DNA of 64,000 bases from a virus. Location of the stretch: the IMG/VR virus record IMGVR_UViG_3300035158_000293, positions 1-64,000 of that record, one strand, 5' to 3'. Each line of letters begins with the position of its first letter. The stretch's first letter is position 1. Shown here in pieces: positions 35,199 through 42,212 of the stretch. Below the pieces are notes generated by a model, which was not told the origin of the DNA, did not search any database, and saw only the letters and a list, made by a program, of their open reading frames with translations. A program made the translations under genes and the position numbers.

Positions 35199-35326
35199 TT
35201 TGCGGTCCTTTAGCGGCGCTCTGTTTTATGCGGCGCGACAGCGAACAGTATTGCCGCCGTCATATTGTACCATCAGAACACAGTCTATGAACCACAAAAG
35301 TCGCTTTTTTCGTCGCGGTAGTCTTT

Positions 35327-35341
35327 TTGACGCTGTGTCAA
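35327..35341. repeat. 15-bp palindrome copy 8
   Basis: TTGACGCTGTGTCAA in the gap upstream of the 3524-aa gene, 5 bases from the 22-bp direct repeats. Confidence 0.8.
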
Positions 35342-35346
35342 TGTTG

Positions 35347-35434
35347 CTTATGTGTGGAGTTCACCCCGCTTATGTGTGGAGTTCACCCCGCTTATGTGTG
35401 GAGTTCACCCCTCTTATGTGTGGAGTTCACTCAG
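35347..35434. repeat. Four 22-bp direct repeats (iteron-like) upstream of the 3524-aa gene
   Basis: Four head-to-tail copies start at 35347, 35369, 35391 and 35413, with core TATGTGTGGAGTTCACC; the first two are identical and the third and fourth differ at their last bases. They fill the 228-base gap between the 107-aa gene and the 3524-aa gene, next to a 15-bp palindrome at 35327-35341. The rest of the gap holds a weak TACAAT -10-like box near 35265 but no clear -35. Candidate roles are a replication-origin iteron array or an operator array for the giant gene. Confidence 0.75.
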
Positions 35435-35750
35435 GCTTAGCTTTGAAGTGTACACAGTAAGACCCTTTGTTTGGACCCTCTGCCCAATCACTTGCAGACC
35501 CTTCGCGAACGCTTGGACAAGCGGGTTTGCGTAGTGGTTCTGTTTTCCCCGTTACCTTGTTTACGCGCTCCGTTGGAAAACGTGGATGCCCACAGCGTTG
35601 TTCAGAAGCCGTGTTAGGGTATAAGGTCGAAGGCTCATAATACCTGCACTCTGAGCACGGGCGGTGCATCCTCCGGGTTATACCGCGTAACCAAAGAAAC
35701 ACACAGCAACAAACAGCTAAACTAAGAAGCACAATTGCCGTGGTGATCAT
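35427..35750 (-). CDS. Small membrane-anchored Cys-rich protein (107 aa)
   Basis: The start at ATG 35750 has AGGAGTGCG in front. An N-terminal transmembrane helix (ITTAIVLLSLAVCCCVFLWL) is followed by a soluble part with CSECRYYEP, RCGHPRF, ACPSVR and CVHF. The four Cys positions could bind zinc or form disulfides. The stop lies inside the last 22-bp direct repeat. It overlaps the 3' end of the 86-aa gene by 29 bases. The family is unknown. Confidence 0.55.
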   Translation of the reverse strand: MITTAIVLLSLAVCCCVFLWLRGITRRMHRPCSECRYYEPSTLYPNTASEQRCGHPRFPTERVNKVTGKTEPLRKPACPSVREGSASDWAEGPNKGSYCVHFKAKPE

Positions 35751-35982
35751 CGCACTCCTCCATCCACTCTTTAACTGCGGCATAGAATTTCGCGCCGGGG
35801 GGTCGCTCCCACGGCATAAGGTCGGACTTGCGCAAACGTAGTGGTGGACCTGTTCGAGGTAACGCGAAGATGTAACCCTTGTACTGCACGACGCGAGGAC
35901 CACATAAAAACCCGTTTTTGATGCGTATGCAAGGCATTGGAAACCCCTGTCTTAAAACGTCTGAATCAACCCACAGCCTCAT
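35722..35982 (-). CDS. Small hypothetical protein (86 aa)
   Basis: The start at ATG 35982 (MRLWVDSDVL) has GAAGAG upstream and overlaps the stop of the 106-aa gene by 17 bases. A beta-rich core (CIRIKNGFLCGPRVVQYKGYIFALP) is followed by a helical C-terminus ending in a His/Cys-containing tail. The family is not recognised. Confidence 0.5.
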   Translation of the reverse strand: MRLWVDSDVLRQGFPMPCIRIKNGFLCGPRVVQYKGYIFALPRTGPPLRLRKSDLMPWERPPGAKFYAAVKEWMEECDDHHGNCAS

Positions 35983-36286
35983 ACTCTTCAATGACAGCGG
36001 GAACCCAAACAGTCGCGTGAGACACGCTGAATCCATCGGGGTAGTGCCAGACGTAATCCACGGGTTCACCCGTTATGCGAAAGGTGATGGTACAAATGAG
36101 GCCCATACGCACAGTAACCTTGGAGCCGACATGCGGGACTACGCCACCGGGGAGGGTTATCTGTGGGTGAATGTCCAGCCGCTCATCGTCACAGTCGAGC
36201 ATCACCGCAATTTCAGTAAACTCAATGCGCATAGGGGAGGGAACAGCCTTTCGCCTTAGCTCTCTTATTAGCTTTTCTTCGTTCAT
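35966..36286 (-). CDS. Hypothetical beta-rich protein, paralogue of 36857-37129 (106 aa)
   Basis: The second half contains VVPHVGSKVTV, a WHYPDGF turn and TVWVPAVIEE. The gene at 36857-37129 has the matching order VIPVAGSEVSV, RHPDG and VVYVPAVVV, so the two are probably diverged duplicates flanking a zinc protein. The start at 36286 has AGAGGAATAAC. Its role is unknown. Confidence 0.55.
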   Translation of the reverse strand: MNEEKLIRELRRKAVPSPMRIEFTEIAVMLDCDDERLDIHPQITLPGGVVPHVGSKVTVRMGLICTITFRITGEPVDYVWHYPDGFSVSHATVWVPAVIEEYEAVG

Positions 36287-36287
36287 G

Positions 36288-36881
36288 TTATTCCTCTGTT
36301 TTTACGTGTCCAATTTGTTCATCAACCCAAGCCAGAATCCTCTTGGTAGCTGCAAGGGTTTCAGCGTGGTCGTAATCGTCGTCAAGAGGGTCTTTCGTTG
36401 CCAGCCTAAAATCCTTGGAGCTACATTTAGAGTAAGCACAACACCGCAAACAAAAAACACCTCGCGGGTGAGTCTTCTCTAAGAATTTACACAAAGCACA
36501 AGGCCCGTGCCAATCAGGGCTCCATTGGTCCACACCCTTTCCTTGAGCCTCTAGAATTCCAGCCCACTTCTCTCGGACCTTCTCCCACACCTCAAGCGGC
36601 ACGTCCTTAACCCCAACCATCCTTTCCTCGGACATGTTTGACTCCTTAACTGCCCTAACAGATTCACGAAGCAGCCTGTCGGCTTCTTCCTTCGCCTCCT
36701 TGTTATCGGGGTGGAGTAAACACCTTGCGCAAAGCCCCTCGTAAGGGCCATACATACGGTTAGCGCATGTACGGCACCAGCCCAATCCCGTGAACATAGA
36801 AGCGGGAGTGCCATCCAAGCGATAATCCTTGACGTAGTTGTTCTTGTGGCTTGGCTCTAAGGTGCCTCTGTCTCTTGACAT
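36288..36881 (-). CDS. Zinc-binding Cys-rich protein whose start codon lies in the 15-bp palindrome (197 aa)
   Basis: There are two Cys clusters, WCRTCANRMYGPYEGLCARC near residue 35 and CALCKFLEKTH with FCLRCCAYSKC near residue 130, separated by a helical stretch. The start ATG at 36881 is part of the palindrome GTGACACAATGTCAA (36875-36889), and AAAGGAG lies seven bases before it, so the palindrome overlaps the translation start region. A second ATG in the middle (MSEERMVG) could start a shorter product. Its role is unknown; zinc binding is inferred. Confidence 0.6.
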   Translation of the reverse strand: MSRDRGTLEPSHKNNYVKDYRLDGTPASMFTGLGWCRTCANRMYGPYEGLCARCLLHPDNKEAKEEADRLLRESVRAVKESNMSEERMVGVKDVPLEVWEKVREKWAGILEAQGKGVDQWSPDWHGPCALCKFLEKTHPRGVFCLRCCAYSKCSSKDFRLATKDPLDDDYDHAETLAATKRILAWVDEQIGHVKTEE

Positions 36882-37129
36882 TGTGTCACTCCTTTAGCTC
36901 GCTGATCCACGACAACAGCGGGAACGTAAACCACACAACATGCGTCGCCATTACCAAAGCGGTGGTACTCGTAACGCGGTGGACTATCGAGAATTTTGAG
37001 TTTTGTTGCAGGTCCATCCGGGTGGCGCATCACCGAAACCTCTGATCCAGCAACAGGGATTACGTCAACAGGCAGAGCAACACTACCCTCCTCGCACGCC
37101 AATATAACAGTAACACCCTGACGTACCAT
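36857..37129 (-). CDS. Hypothetical beta-rich protein, paralogue of 35966-36286 (90 aa)
   Basis: It is a short protein with VTVILACEEG, VIPVAGSEVSVMRHPDG and VVYVPAVVVDQ, matching the order of elements in the 106-aa gene on the far side of the zinc protein. It overlaps that gene's start by about 25 bases, and the palindrome at 36875 therefore lies in its last codons. The start at 37129 has GAGGGCTAA. Its role is unknown. Confidence 0.55.
   Translation of the reverse strand: MVRQGVTVILACEEGSVALPVDVIPVAGSEVSVMRHPDGPATKLKILDSPPRYEYHRFGNGDACCVVYVPAVVVDQRAKGVTQCQETEAP
36875..36889. repeat. 15-bp palindrome copy 9, over a start codon
   Basis: TTGACATTGTGTCAC contains the ATG of the 197-aa zinc gene on the minus strand (ATG at 36881). 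Confidence 0.8.
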
Positions 37130-37564
37130 TTAGCCCTCCACGCCGAAGGGTACATCGTATATCTGCCCCTGCTCTGGACGCCACGCGATAATGCGATAGC
37201 TCGCGTTTTCACGGTCACAAGCATAATACGCCGTACCTACCTTGTTCCACAGCACCCCTGCTACGTTGCGTCGCACAGAGAGTGTTTGCCCGCCTGCGGT
37301 CAGTATCTCGAGCGCCTTCTGGCTCTCTGGCGGTTCGCCTGTACGCCAACGGCTTTGCCATTCACACGCGGCCTCGCCTCCTATTTTATACAAGCCTGTA
37401 CCGTCGAGACACAGGTGCTTTTTGTCCGCCTTGGAACAGCGCACGTAGTAAAGCGGAACATCGGCTTCGATAACCGCCGCAACCAGAGCTTTCGCTCCAC
37501 AGGAACACGGCGCAAGGTTCTCCGCAATAAAACCGTGTGTGCCCTCTCTATGACGCTGATCCAT
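37130..37564 (-). CDS. Lar-like/zinc-ribbon hypothetical protein (144 aa)
   Basis: The start at ATG 37564 (MDQRHREGTHG) is chosen because the frame upstream overlaps the next gene. Cys residues in APCSCGAKALVAAV and YYVRCSKADKKHLCLDG, with a following AACEWQSRW, resemble the order in restriction-alleviation (Lar-type) proteins, where the ribbon ends in a W-N/W-Q-x-R. This match is partial. The C-terminal half is beta-rich. It lies between two small hypothetical genes. Confidence 0.45.
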   Translation of the reverse strand: MDQRHREGTHGFIAENLAPCSCGAKALVAAVIEADVPLYYVRCSKADKKHLCLDGTGLYKIGGEAACEWQSRWRTGEPPESQKALEILTAGGQTLSVRRNVAGVLWNKVGTAYYACDRENASYRIIAWRPEQGQIYDVPFGVEG

Positions 37565-37577
37565 AGCCGCTTCTTTC

Positions 37578-37946
37578 TCAGAAGTGCGTCTCGTAGTTTT
37601 CTTCGGGATCATAAGCCCACTCCCATTCCTCTGCACGAATCCAGAAAATGTAAAGGGTATCCACGGCGGACAATGCCATAGCCCCAGTCGATTCACGGAC
37701 ATCCACCAAACGAAAGAGCAAAGCGGCTGTCCCTTCTTCTTTTTTGCTCTTCTCGCGCCAATAATAGCGACGCCCACCGTGTACGGGCGGGATGCCATCA
37801 TACCACAAACCGGGGATACCGCTGTTCAATGCTTGCCGATACGTAGCGACTTTGTCGGCCACCAATTTGCACAGCTTTTGTATTTCTCTCACCGGATCGG
37901 AATACTCCACACCACACCCCCTGAAACGGCTGCCAACACCGCTCAC
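37578..37946 (-). CDS. Hypothetical protein (122 aa)
   Basis: It has a helical N-terminus (VREIQKLCKLVADKVATYRQAL) and a beta-rich second half with GTAALLFRLVDVRESTG and LYIFWIRAEEWEW. The C-terminal end is acidic. A GTG start at 37946 overlaps the stop of the two-helix zinc/membrane gene. The family is not recognised. Confidence 0.45.
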   Translation of the reverse strand: MSGVGSRFRGCGVEYSDPVREIQKLCKLVADKVATYRQALNSGIPGLWYDGIPPVHGGRRYYWREKSKKEEGTAALLFRLVDVRESTGAMALSAVDTLYIFWIRAEEWEWAYDPEENYETHF

Positions 37947-38374
37947 TCACACATATATTCTTCTGTTCTATACCGGTCAAGCAAAAAACACTCAATTAAA
38001 AAAACAAACAGCAAGACGCCCCCAATCGCGAACCCACGTAGCACACCACGAGGCAAGGCGAAGAAGAGCATCAAACTCGCCCCAAGTAACGCGCCGTACA
38101 CCACAAGGGTCAAAAACCAATTGCGGTCGGGTGGTGCATGTGTAAACGGGTCCGGCTTGGATCGGGCAATGTACGCCTCCGCGCTGTCGGGCATGTATTG
38201 TCCGTTGTAGTAAGCCACGCCGTGTTCACACGTCCGGCATCTTTCACGCTCTCCGCACGCCCCTGTAACGTAACGCGACCCGCCGCATACCGGACACCAA
38301 TTGTTGGTGATGTACCACGGCAGATGCTCGCGAGCCCAACTCCATGTAATACGTGGTTTTCGTGACACGGACAC
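37943..38374 (-). CDS. Zinc-knuckle and two-helix membrane protein (143 aa)
   Basis: The start is set at GTG 38374, which has AGGAGG eight bases upstream; longer frames lack a site and overlap the previous gene. CPVCGGSRYVTGACGERERCRTC is a possible zinc site near residues 30-50. The C-terminal half has two hydrophobic helices (LTLVVYGALLGASLMLFFAL and GFAIGGVLLFVFLIECFLL), so the zinc part is membrane-tethered. The family is unknown. Confidence 0.55.
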   Translation of the reverse strand: MSVSRKPRITWSWAREHLPWYITNNWCPVCGGSRYVTGACGERERCRTCEHGVAYYNGQYMPDSAEAYIARSKPDPFTHAPPDRNWFLTLVVYGALLGASLMLFFALPRGVLRGFAIGGVLLFVFLIECFLLDRYRTEEYMCE

Positions 38375-38424
38375 GATGTAACCCTCCTGTGTTGTGATAC
38401 CCTCGAGGTCCAAAGCTGTATCTC

Positions 38425-38991
38425 CTAAATAGGCGGCAAATCCTTCTCGTCCGCCCAATCCACTACCTTGTCCCGCTTGACTTCAATGGTTGGTGGGAGC
38501 GTGTACCAAGTGCCGTCATCGCGCCGGTGTAATTTGGCCGGTTGACATTGTGTCAAGTTAGAGCACGCATCAACACACGGAAGCCAGTCGGAGGGATTGC
38601 CGGTTTTGAATGAGCAACCACACGCCTCACCGTCGTTCCAATAAAGCCCGTCGTAGCCGTTGTCCTGAAGCCACCGCCTGACAAGGTCCGGCAGGATGTC
38701 GTCCATATCGCGGATGTGCCTGCATTCCTTGACATCCACACAATCCCGACCAAGCACTATGCCAAGCCCGCCGGGGCCGGAGTTCAAGCCCCGTATGGAT
38801 GCCATATCGGTCACAAGCACAGCCTCGCATTGCGGACACTCACAAACATGCGTCTTGTACTGAGCGTCACCGTGTTTGCACTCGTCGTAGTCCTTCCTCT
38901 GCATCACGTATCGCAAGTGTTTCCAAACAACCTCACCGTGATACCGACAAGCGGGACAAGATACAAGCTCCAACGTCACTTTTTCACTCAT
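38425..38991 (-). CDS. Zinc-ribbon protein with NGYDGL-Cys module (188 aa)
   Basis: The start at ATG 38991 has AAGGAG six bases upstream. An N-terminal zinc ribbon (SCPACRYHG then CECPQCEAVL) is followed by a helix and WLQDNGYDGLYWNDGEACGC with further Cys. The same module (YLRENGFDGL...CACG) stands alone in the gene at 42983-43261, a unit I know from short phage proteins of unknown role. A palindrome copy at 38542-38556 encodes LTQC here. It overlaps the preceding Lar-like gene by 8 bases. Confidence 0.55.
   Translation of the reverse strand: MSEKVTLELVSCPACRYHGEVVWKHLRYVMQRKDYDECKHGDAQYKTHVCECPQCEAVLVTDMASIRGLNSGPGGLGIVLGRDCVDVKECRHIRDMDDILPDLVRRWLQDNGYDGLYWNDGEACGCSFKTGNPSDWLPCVDACSNLTQCQPAKLHRRDDGTWYTLPPTIEVKRDKVVDWADEKDLPPI
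38542..38556. repeat. 15-bp palindrome copy 10
   Basis: TTGACATTGTGTCAA, a perfect 6-bp-arm palindrome, in the 188-aa gene, encoding LTQC. Confidence 0.85.
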
Positions 38992-39406
38992 CGTTTTCTC
39001 CTTGGTCGGAACCACGTAACGCATCCCATATTCTCACCGCTTCCTCCTCAGAATATCGCCAAGACCCGGCTGCCCCGCAGCTACGACATTTCACTTGATA
39101 CCGCTCCTTGTCATGCGTGACGTATGTTTCAGAAGACAGGTCAGAAGACAGGCAAAAAGGGCACGGACCCGGCGTGTGCGGAAACTGAGGCAGAATCAGG
39201 TAGTGTGTGAATTTCCCTGTAACATCGGGAGGCACTTTGTGCCGGAATTCGAGCACCAGCATAGTTCTATCGACGGGATCGCGATAACCCACAATCGCAG
39301 GCCGTGGCACTTTATCCCACTCCGTGATCTCGCGCCATATACCTACGACATTTGGGTTGAATTCCAAGCCCCGCTGAGGGTTGTTTGTTTTTCGTTCCTC
39401 TGTCAT
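38984..39406 (-). CDS. Restriction-alleviation (Lar)-like zinc-ribbon protein (140 aa)
   Basis: The C-terminal 55 residues read CPFCLSSDLSSETYV, then VKCRSCGAAGSWRYSEEEAVRIWDALRG, the order of Cys pairs, G-A-x-G and E-E-A-x-x-W seen in Lar/phage restriction-alleviation proteins. The N-terminal 75 residues are a separate beta-rich part (MLVLEFRHKVPPD). Lar modulates host type I restriction, and the fold assignment is stronger than the function. The start at 39406 follows GGAGACAGTTTG. A terminator hairpin lies just upstream of it. Confidence 0.5.
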   Translation of the reverse strand: MTEERKTNNPQRGLEFNPNVVGIWREITEWDKVPRPAIVGYRDPVDRTMLVLEFRHKVPPDVTGKFTHYLILPQFPHTPGPCPFCLSSDLSSETYVTHDKERYQVKCRSCGAAGSWRYSEEEAVRIWDALRGSDQGENDE

Positions 39407-39446
39407 CAAACTGTCTCCGCTTTGTGTGGTATACCAAGATAAACGA

Positions 39447-39476
39447 CGGGTGTGTCGTCAGTTTACAACACACCCG
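39447..39476 (-). terminator. Probable intrinsic terminator
   Basis: A perfect 9-bp inverted repeat, CGGGTGTGT (39447-39455) and ACACACCCG (39468-39476), has a 12-base loop and is followed on the minus strand by TCGTTTATCTT. It separates the zinc-ribbon gene at 39491-39733 from the Lar-like gene and probably ends the long operon running down from about 49.6 kb. Confidence 0.55.
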
Positions 39477-39490
39477 CCTGTCCTCTCGTA

Positions 39491-39733
39491 CTACCCTCGG
39501 GGAATGTGAGACCCTTTCGTGCCGTGCAACGGGCAATTGTCATCCACCGCCGGGTAGCCGCGAGCCGTCAAACCAGAGCAGGTACACTCTCTAGGCTTCT
39601 CGGCCTCCCGCTTCGCTTTCCGCGCCTCCCGCTGATCTCCTGCGGATGCGCCGCAACTCGGGCAACCCATAAACCATGCGTCACGCTCGAGTCCCATACC
39701 GTAGAGCTTTCCGCACTTTGAACACTTCGCCAT
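39491..39733 (-). CDS. Small zinc-ribbon protein, paralogue of 51398 and 51714 genes (80 aa)
   Basis: It opens MAKCSKCGKLYG and continues CPSCGAS, with a charged Arg/Lys/Glu helix and a second Cys pair CTCSGL...CPLHG. Genes at 51398-51631 and 51714-51983 share every element, so this is a three-member family. The Cys-x2-Cys pairs suggest one or two zinc sites. It is the last gene before a terminator. The function is not known. Confidence 0.6.
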   Translation of the reverse strand: MAKCSKCGKLYGMGLERDAWFMGCPSCGASAGDQREARKAKREAEKPRECTCSGLTARGYPAVDDNCPLHGTKGSHIPRG

Positions 39734-39784
39734 GTCAATCTCCTTCCAGCGCCCGCCAAGATTAAACCGTAGTCCCGCCCGTTC

Positions 39785-39964
39785 CTATTCTTCCTTCTCC
39801 TCTGTATCTTCCTCGCCTTCCTCGCCTTCCTCGCCCTGTTCCTGCATAAGGCGCGTGTAACAATAGGGGCAAAGCTGTGGAAACGCCGTATGCTTCCAAC
39901 CCTTCGGAACAATGCAGCCGAAACGCTTACCGCCTTCCAGACAATTCGGGTTTGCACAACGCAT
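39785..39964 (-). CDS. Small zinc-ribbon protein with acidic tail (59 aa)
   Basis: The start at ATG 39964 (MRCANPNCLEGG) has AAGGAGGGCAAC directly in front, which excludes an ATG six codons earlier. The Cys pairs CANPNC and CPYCYTRL can bind one zinc. The C-terminus is a run of Glu/Gly (EEGEEGEEDTEE). The family is unknown. Confidence 0.55.
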   Translation of the reverse strand: MRCANPNCLEGGKRFGCIVPKGWKHTAFPQLCPYCYTRLMQEQGEEGEEGEEDTEEKEE

Positions 39965-40023
39965 GTTGCCCTCCTTACTCATTTTCCGAATACACGTCTA
40001 CGCTATCTTGAATTGCGGCACAC

Positions 40024-40365
40024 TCACACCTCTTCCTGCCGCAAATCAAAAACCTTAAAATGGCCGCTGTCGGGCATCGGGCAGTCAAAAAGCACCTCGC
40101 ACCGGAAGCGATATTCGTCCATGATCCCAAACGAGGAAAAAACCTCACCCCGAACGTCCAAAACAAGGTGCTCTTCACTACGCTCGACCTCGTGTTTTGG
40201 CTTTAGCTCGCAGTAATCGTTTCCAGCCTGAAACTGTTCTTGCAACCACTTCCCGTACACGAAGTTAGCGGCCTCGTACACATCCGTGACGCCCTTCACG
40301 TAGTACAGATGGAAAGTGTCGTACTCACCGTATTGCCCCTCGCGCACTTTGAATAGACAGTTCAT
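40024..40365 (-). CDS. Hypothetical protein (113 aa)
   Basis: The start at ATG 40365 (MNCLFKVREGQYGEY) follows GGAGGAGTTGGA and overlaps the stop of the 52-aa zinc gene. It is a mixed alpha/beta protein (FHLYYVKGVTDVYEAANFVYGKW, LVLDVRGEVFSSFG, FDCPMPD). There is no known family match by eye. It is likely a cytoplasmic accessory protein. Confidence 0.5.
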   Translation of the reverse strand: MNCLFKVREGQYGEYDTFHLYYVKGVTDVYEAANFVYGKWLQEQFQAGNDYCELKPKHEVERSEEHLVLDVRGEVFSSFGIMDEYRFRCEVLFDCPMPDSGHFKVFDLRQEEV

Positions 40366-40520
40366 TCCAACTCCTCCGGTTTTAATTGTGGTCGCAAGGG
40401 AACCCATTTGGTTTGTTTGCAGGCGATACATTTCATCTGTATCTCTGCCCCTTGTTTTGTCGTCCTCACTTTCCCGTTACTTGCCATCACGTTGTGGCAC
40501 TTCGAGCATGTTAGCACCAT
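40362..40520 (-). CDS. Com-like mini zinc-ribbon protein (52 aa)
   Basis: A short frame opens MVLTCSKCHNVMASNG, with a second pair CIACKQTKW near residue 31, ending in PEELE. This is a single four-Cys zinc ribbon like phage Mu Com, which activates translation of the Mom DNA-modification gene, though the resemblance may be only structural. The start at ATG 40520 has GAGGAGGAGTAGTC in front, one of the strongest ribosome sites in the region. Its stop overlaps the next start by 4 bases (ATGA). Confidence 0.65.
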   Translation of the reverse strand: MVLTCSKCHNVMASNGKVRTTKQGAEIQMKCIACKQTKWVPLRPQLKPEELE

Positions 40521-40522
40521 GA

Positions 40523-40762
40523 CTACTCCTCCTCGGGTTTTGGGACACCTCGCGCTCTTCGCAACCGATCTGTCTGCGGGTTTGCAATTACAAAGTCGTC
40601 AGGCACTCTGTGGATTGTCACCTGTGTCTCGTCGGGGGAGGGTTGATTGGGGAGGCGTCTTTCTAAAATGCTCTCGTGGTCACTCGTAACGTAAACGAGC
40701 ATCCTTGGATTTAGGAACATGTGCCGCTTCCCTTTGCTGTCCTCAACTGCTACCATCTTCAT
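40523..40762 (-). CDS. Hypothetical protein (79 aa)
   Basis: The start at ATG 40762 (MKMVAVEDSKGKR) has GGAGGACGACAA upstream and overlaps the DUF4406-like gene stop in ATGA. A beta-rich N-half (HMFLNPRMLVYVTSDHES) is followed by a basic and acidic C-terminus (DRLRRARGVPKPEEE). The family is not known. Confidence 0.5.
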   Translation of the reverse strand: MKMVAVEDSKGKRHMFLNPRMLVYVTSDHESILERRLPNQPSPDETQVTIHRVPDDFVIANPQTDRLRRARGVPKPEEE

Positions 40763-41229
40763 TTGTCGTCCTCCATGTACGTAAAAGTCAAACCCAACTC
40801 TCTTGCCAATTTGATCTCCCGCACCATCTGTTCGGTCATGTACCGGCCTTCGAGAGGCACGGTGCAAGCGTCGGTGGGTTCGGTGGCGTGTCCGTAAATC
40901 CACACCGCCGGAGGGTTACAACTCTCGCGCCCAGCCAACGGGCACGCACTACACACCCCGTCGCAACCCTTGAAAACCTCACCCGCACATGCCACCATGC
41001 GGAGCAGGTGTTCACTTATGCGTAGGCCAGCTTCCCGGTCCCTCGGGACGGTGCTGTCAAGGCACTTCCCAAACGTAAACAATTGGGGAGCAACCGGTAT
41101 ACATCCGGCGTCGATGACTTCGCGCACGGCAGAGCTGAATACACTCAAATGCGTATAAAAGCGTGCAATCCGCTCAGGATTCGTGCATTCACCCTCTGAC
41201 ACCGGGCTTATTATGTAGACGTATCTCAT
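40759..41229 (-). CDS. DUF4406-like nucleoside deoxyribosyltransferase-fold protein (156 aa)
   Basis: It opens MRYVYIISPVS, then AVREVIDAGCIPVAPQLF and WIYGHATEPTD, ending REIKLARELG. This is the arrangement of DUF4406/nucleoside 2-deoxyribosyltransferase-like proteins, where a Rossmann-like fold binds a nucleotide or nucleoside. A Cys insertion (GCDGVCSACPLAGRESC) is not typical. The gene at 42203-42712 is a paralogue, and a remnant of the same family is at 47356-47436. Possible roles are nucleotide salvage or a signalling function. It overlaps its neighbours on both sides. Confidence 0.6.
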   Translation of the reverse strand: MRYVYIISPVSEGECTNPERIARFYTHLSVFSSAVREVIDAGCIPVAPQLFTFGKCLDSTVPRDREAGLRISEHLLRMVACAGEVFKGCDGVCSACPLAGRESCNPPAVWIYGHATEPTDACTVPLEGRYMTEQMVREIKLARELGLTFTYMEDDK

Positions 41230-42212
41230 ATGTCACCATCCCTTTCAATGGTCCACTTGCGGACTACTTGCCTCCGCCAATAAGGTTCATCCCTCTGGTC
41301 CTTAATCGTTATGGTGTCACTCTCCCGCTCAATGAGCCACTCGCGGAGTTTTTGTTGCTGCCACCGGAGTTCGTCTTCTTGGTTCGCGAGCGGCATAGCC
41401 ATCCGAGCGTAATCTGCGGCCTCAACAAGACAAGGGTGAGCAGCGGCGTAGTTACCAGACGAAGAACGACGTTCAACGCCTTTGGCCTCTTGGCAAGCCT
41501 GTGTTATAAACGGGTGATATACCCCAAAAAACAATGCCCTATCCGCAAAAGCCTCTGCCAGTTCGGTAAGTCTGTCAAGCCCGATTCTAAGCTCGCGGAT
41601 CATCCGAAGGGTATCCATAAAAGGCAACTCCGCAAGCACACGAAAATTGACTCGCTTGCGCCCTGCGAAGAGCTTGTCTACCCTCTCCTTGGGGTAATGA
41701 TCGAGTAGCGTTTCTCGTGTAACGCCCCTCCGTCGCCCTTCCCTCTTCATGAGCCACTCGCGAAGTTTTTGCTTCAACCACTCACGCTCTGCCGCCACAA
41801 CGTCTTCGACAGCGGGATTAGCAACGCTTAACTCGCGCCGCCTTCTAGGGCAATTAATCGCAGAAGCCACGACACGATTGGCGGACCTCATAACTATACG
41901 ACGCACATCGGATATTGATGCGTTGTGGGCGTCGTAGAGGCAGTCTTCTGCAATGGTGGGGCTGTACAGGCCCCCATCCCGCGTTGGACACCCGCGCTCT
42001 GCGATGTCCCTTACTAATTTCCACAGATGATCAAGGCCGATTCTGAGTTCGCAGATGAACCAGATGGCATCTTCAAAGGGCAGGTCTGCGAGCGTGCGCC
42101 AAGCTATTTTGGTGCGCCCTGCGAGAAACTTGTTTAGTTCCTCCGAAGTAAGGTTCCCCCGGTTTTCCATCAAAGTTTCACTACTAATGTACTTCACCCT
42201 TCTCACCTCCAT
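41226..42212 (-). CDS. Two-unit member of the helical FLAGRTR family (328 aa)
   Basis: Two tandem copies of a helical domain are visible. The first has LNKFLAGRTKIAWRTLADLPF with ELRIGLDHL, the second has LFAGRKRVNFRVLAELPF with ELRIGLDRL, and each is followed by a W-x-K-Q-x-L-R-E-W-L-[IM] helix. Single-copy relatives are at 45903-46469 and 47433-48086, which share the KY-I/V-start. It lies between two DUF4406-like genes and overlaps both. The family is unknown to me. The multiplication in this cluster suggests a role under diversifying selection, which is an inference. Confidence 0.6.
   Translation of the reverse strand: MEVRRVKYISSETLMENRGNLTSEELNKFLAGRTKIAWRTLADLPFEDAIWFICELRIGLDHLWKLVRDIAERGCPTRDGGLYSPTIAEDCLYDAHNASISDVRRIVMRSANRVVASAINCPRRRRELSVANPAVEDVVAAEREWLKQKLREWLMKREGRRRGVTRETLLDHYPKERVDKLFAGRKRVNFRVLAELPFMDTLRMIRELRIGLDRLTELAEAFADRALFFGVYHPFITQACQEAKGVERRSSSGNYAAAHPCLVEAADYARMAMPLANQEDELRWQQQKLREWLIERESDTITIKDQRDEPYWRRQVVRKWTIERDGDI

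Noticed and set aside
35347-35434. CRISPR array
   Set aside because: The four 22-bp repeats are back to back with no spacers and no cas genes are near, so this is a tandem repeat.
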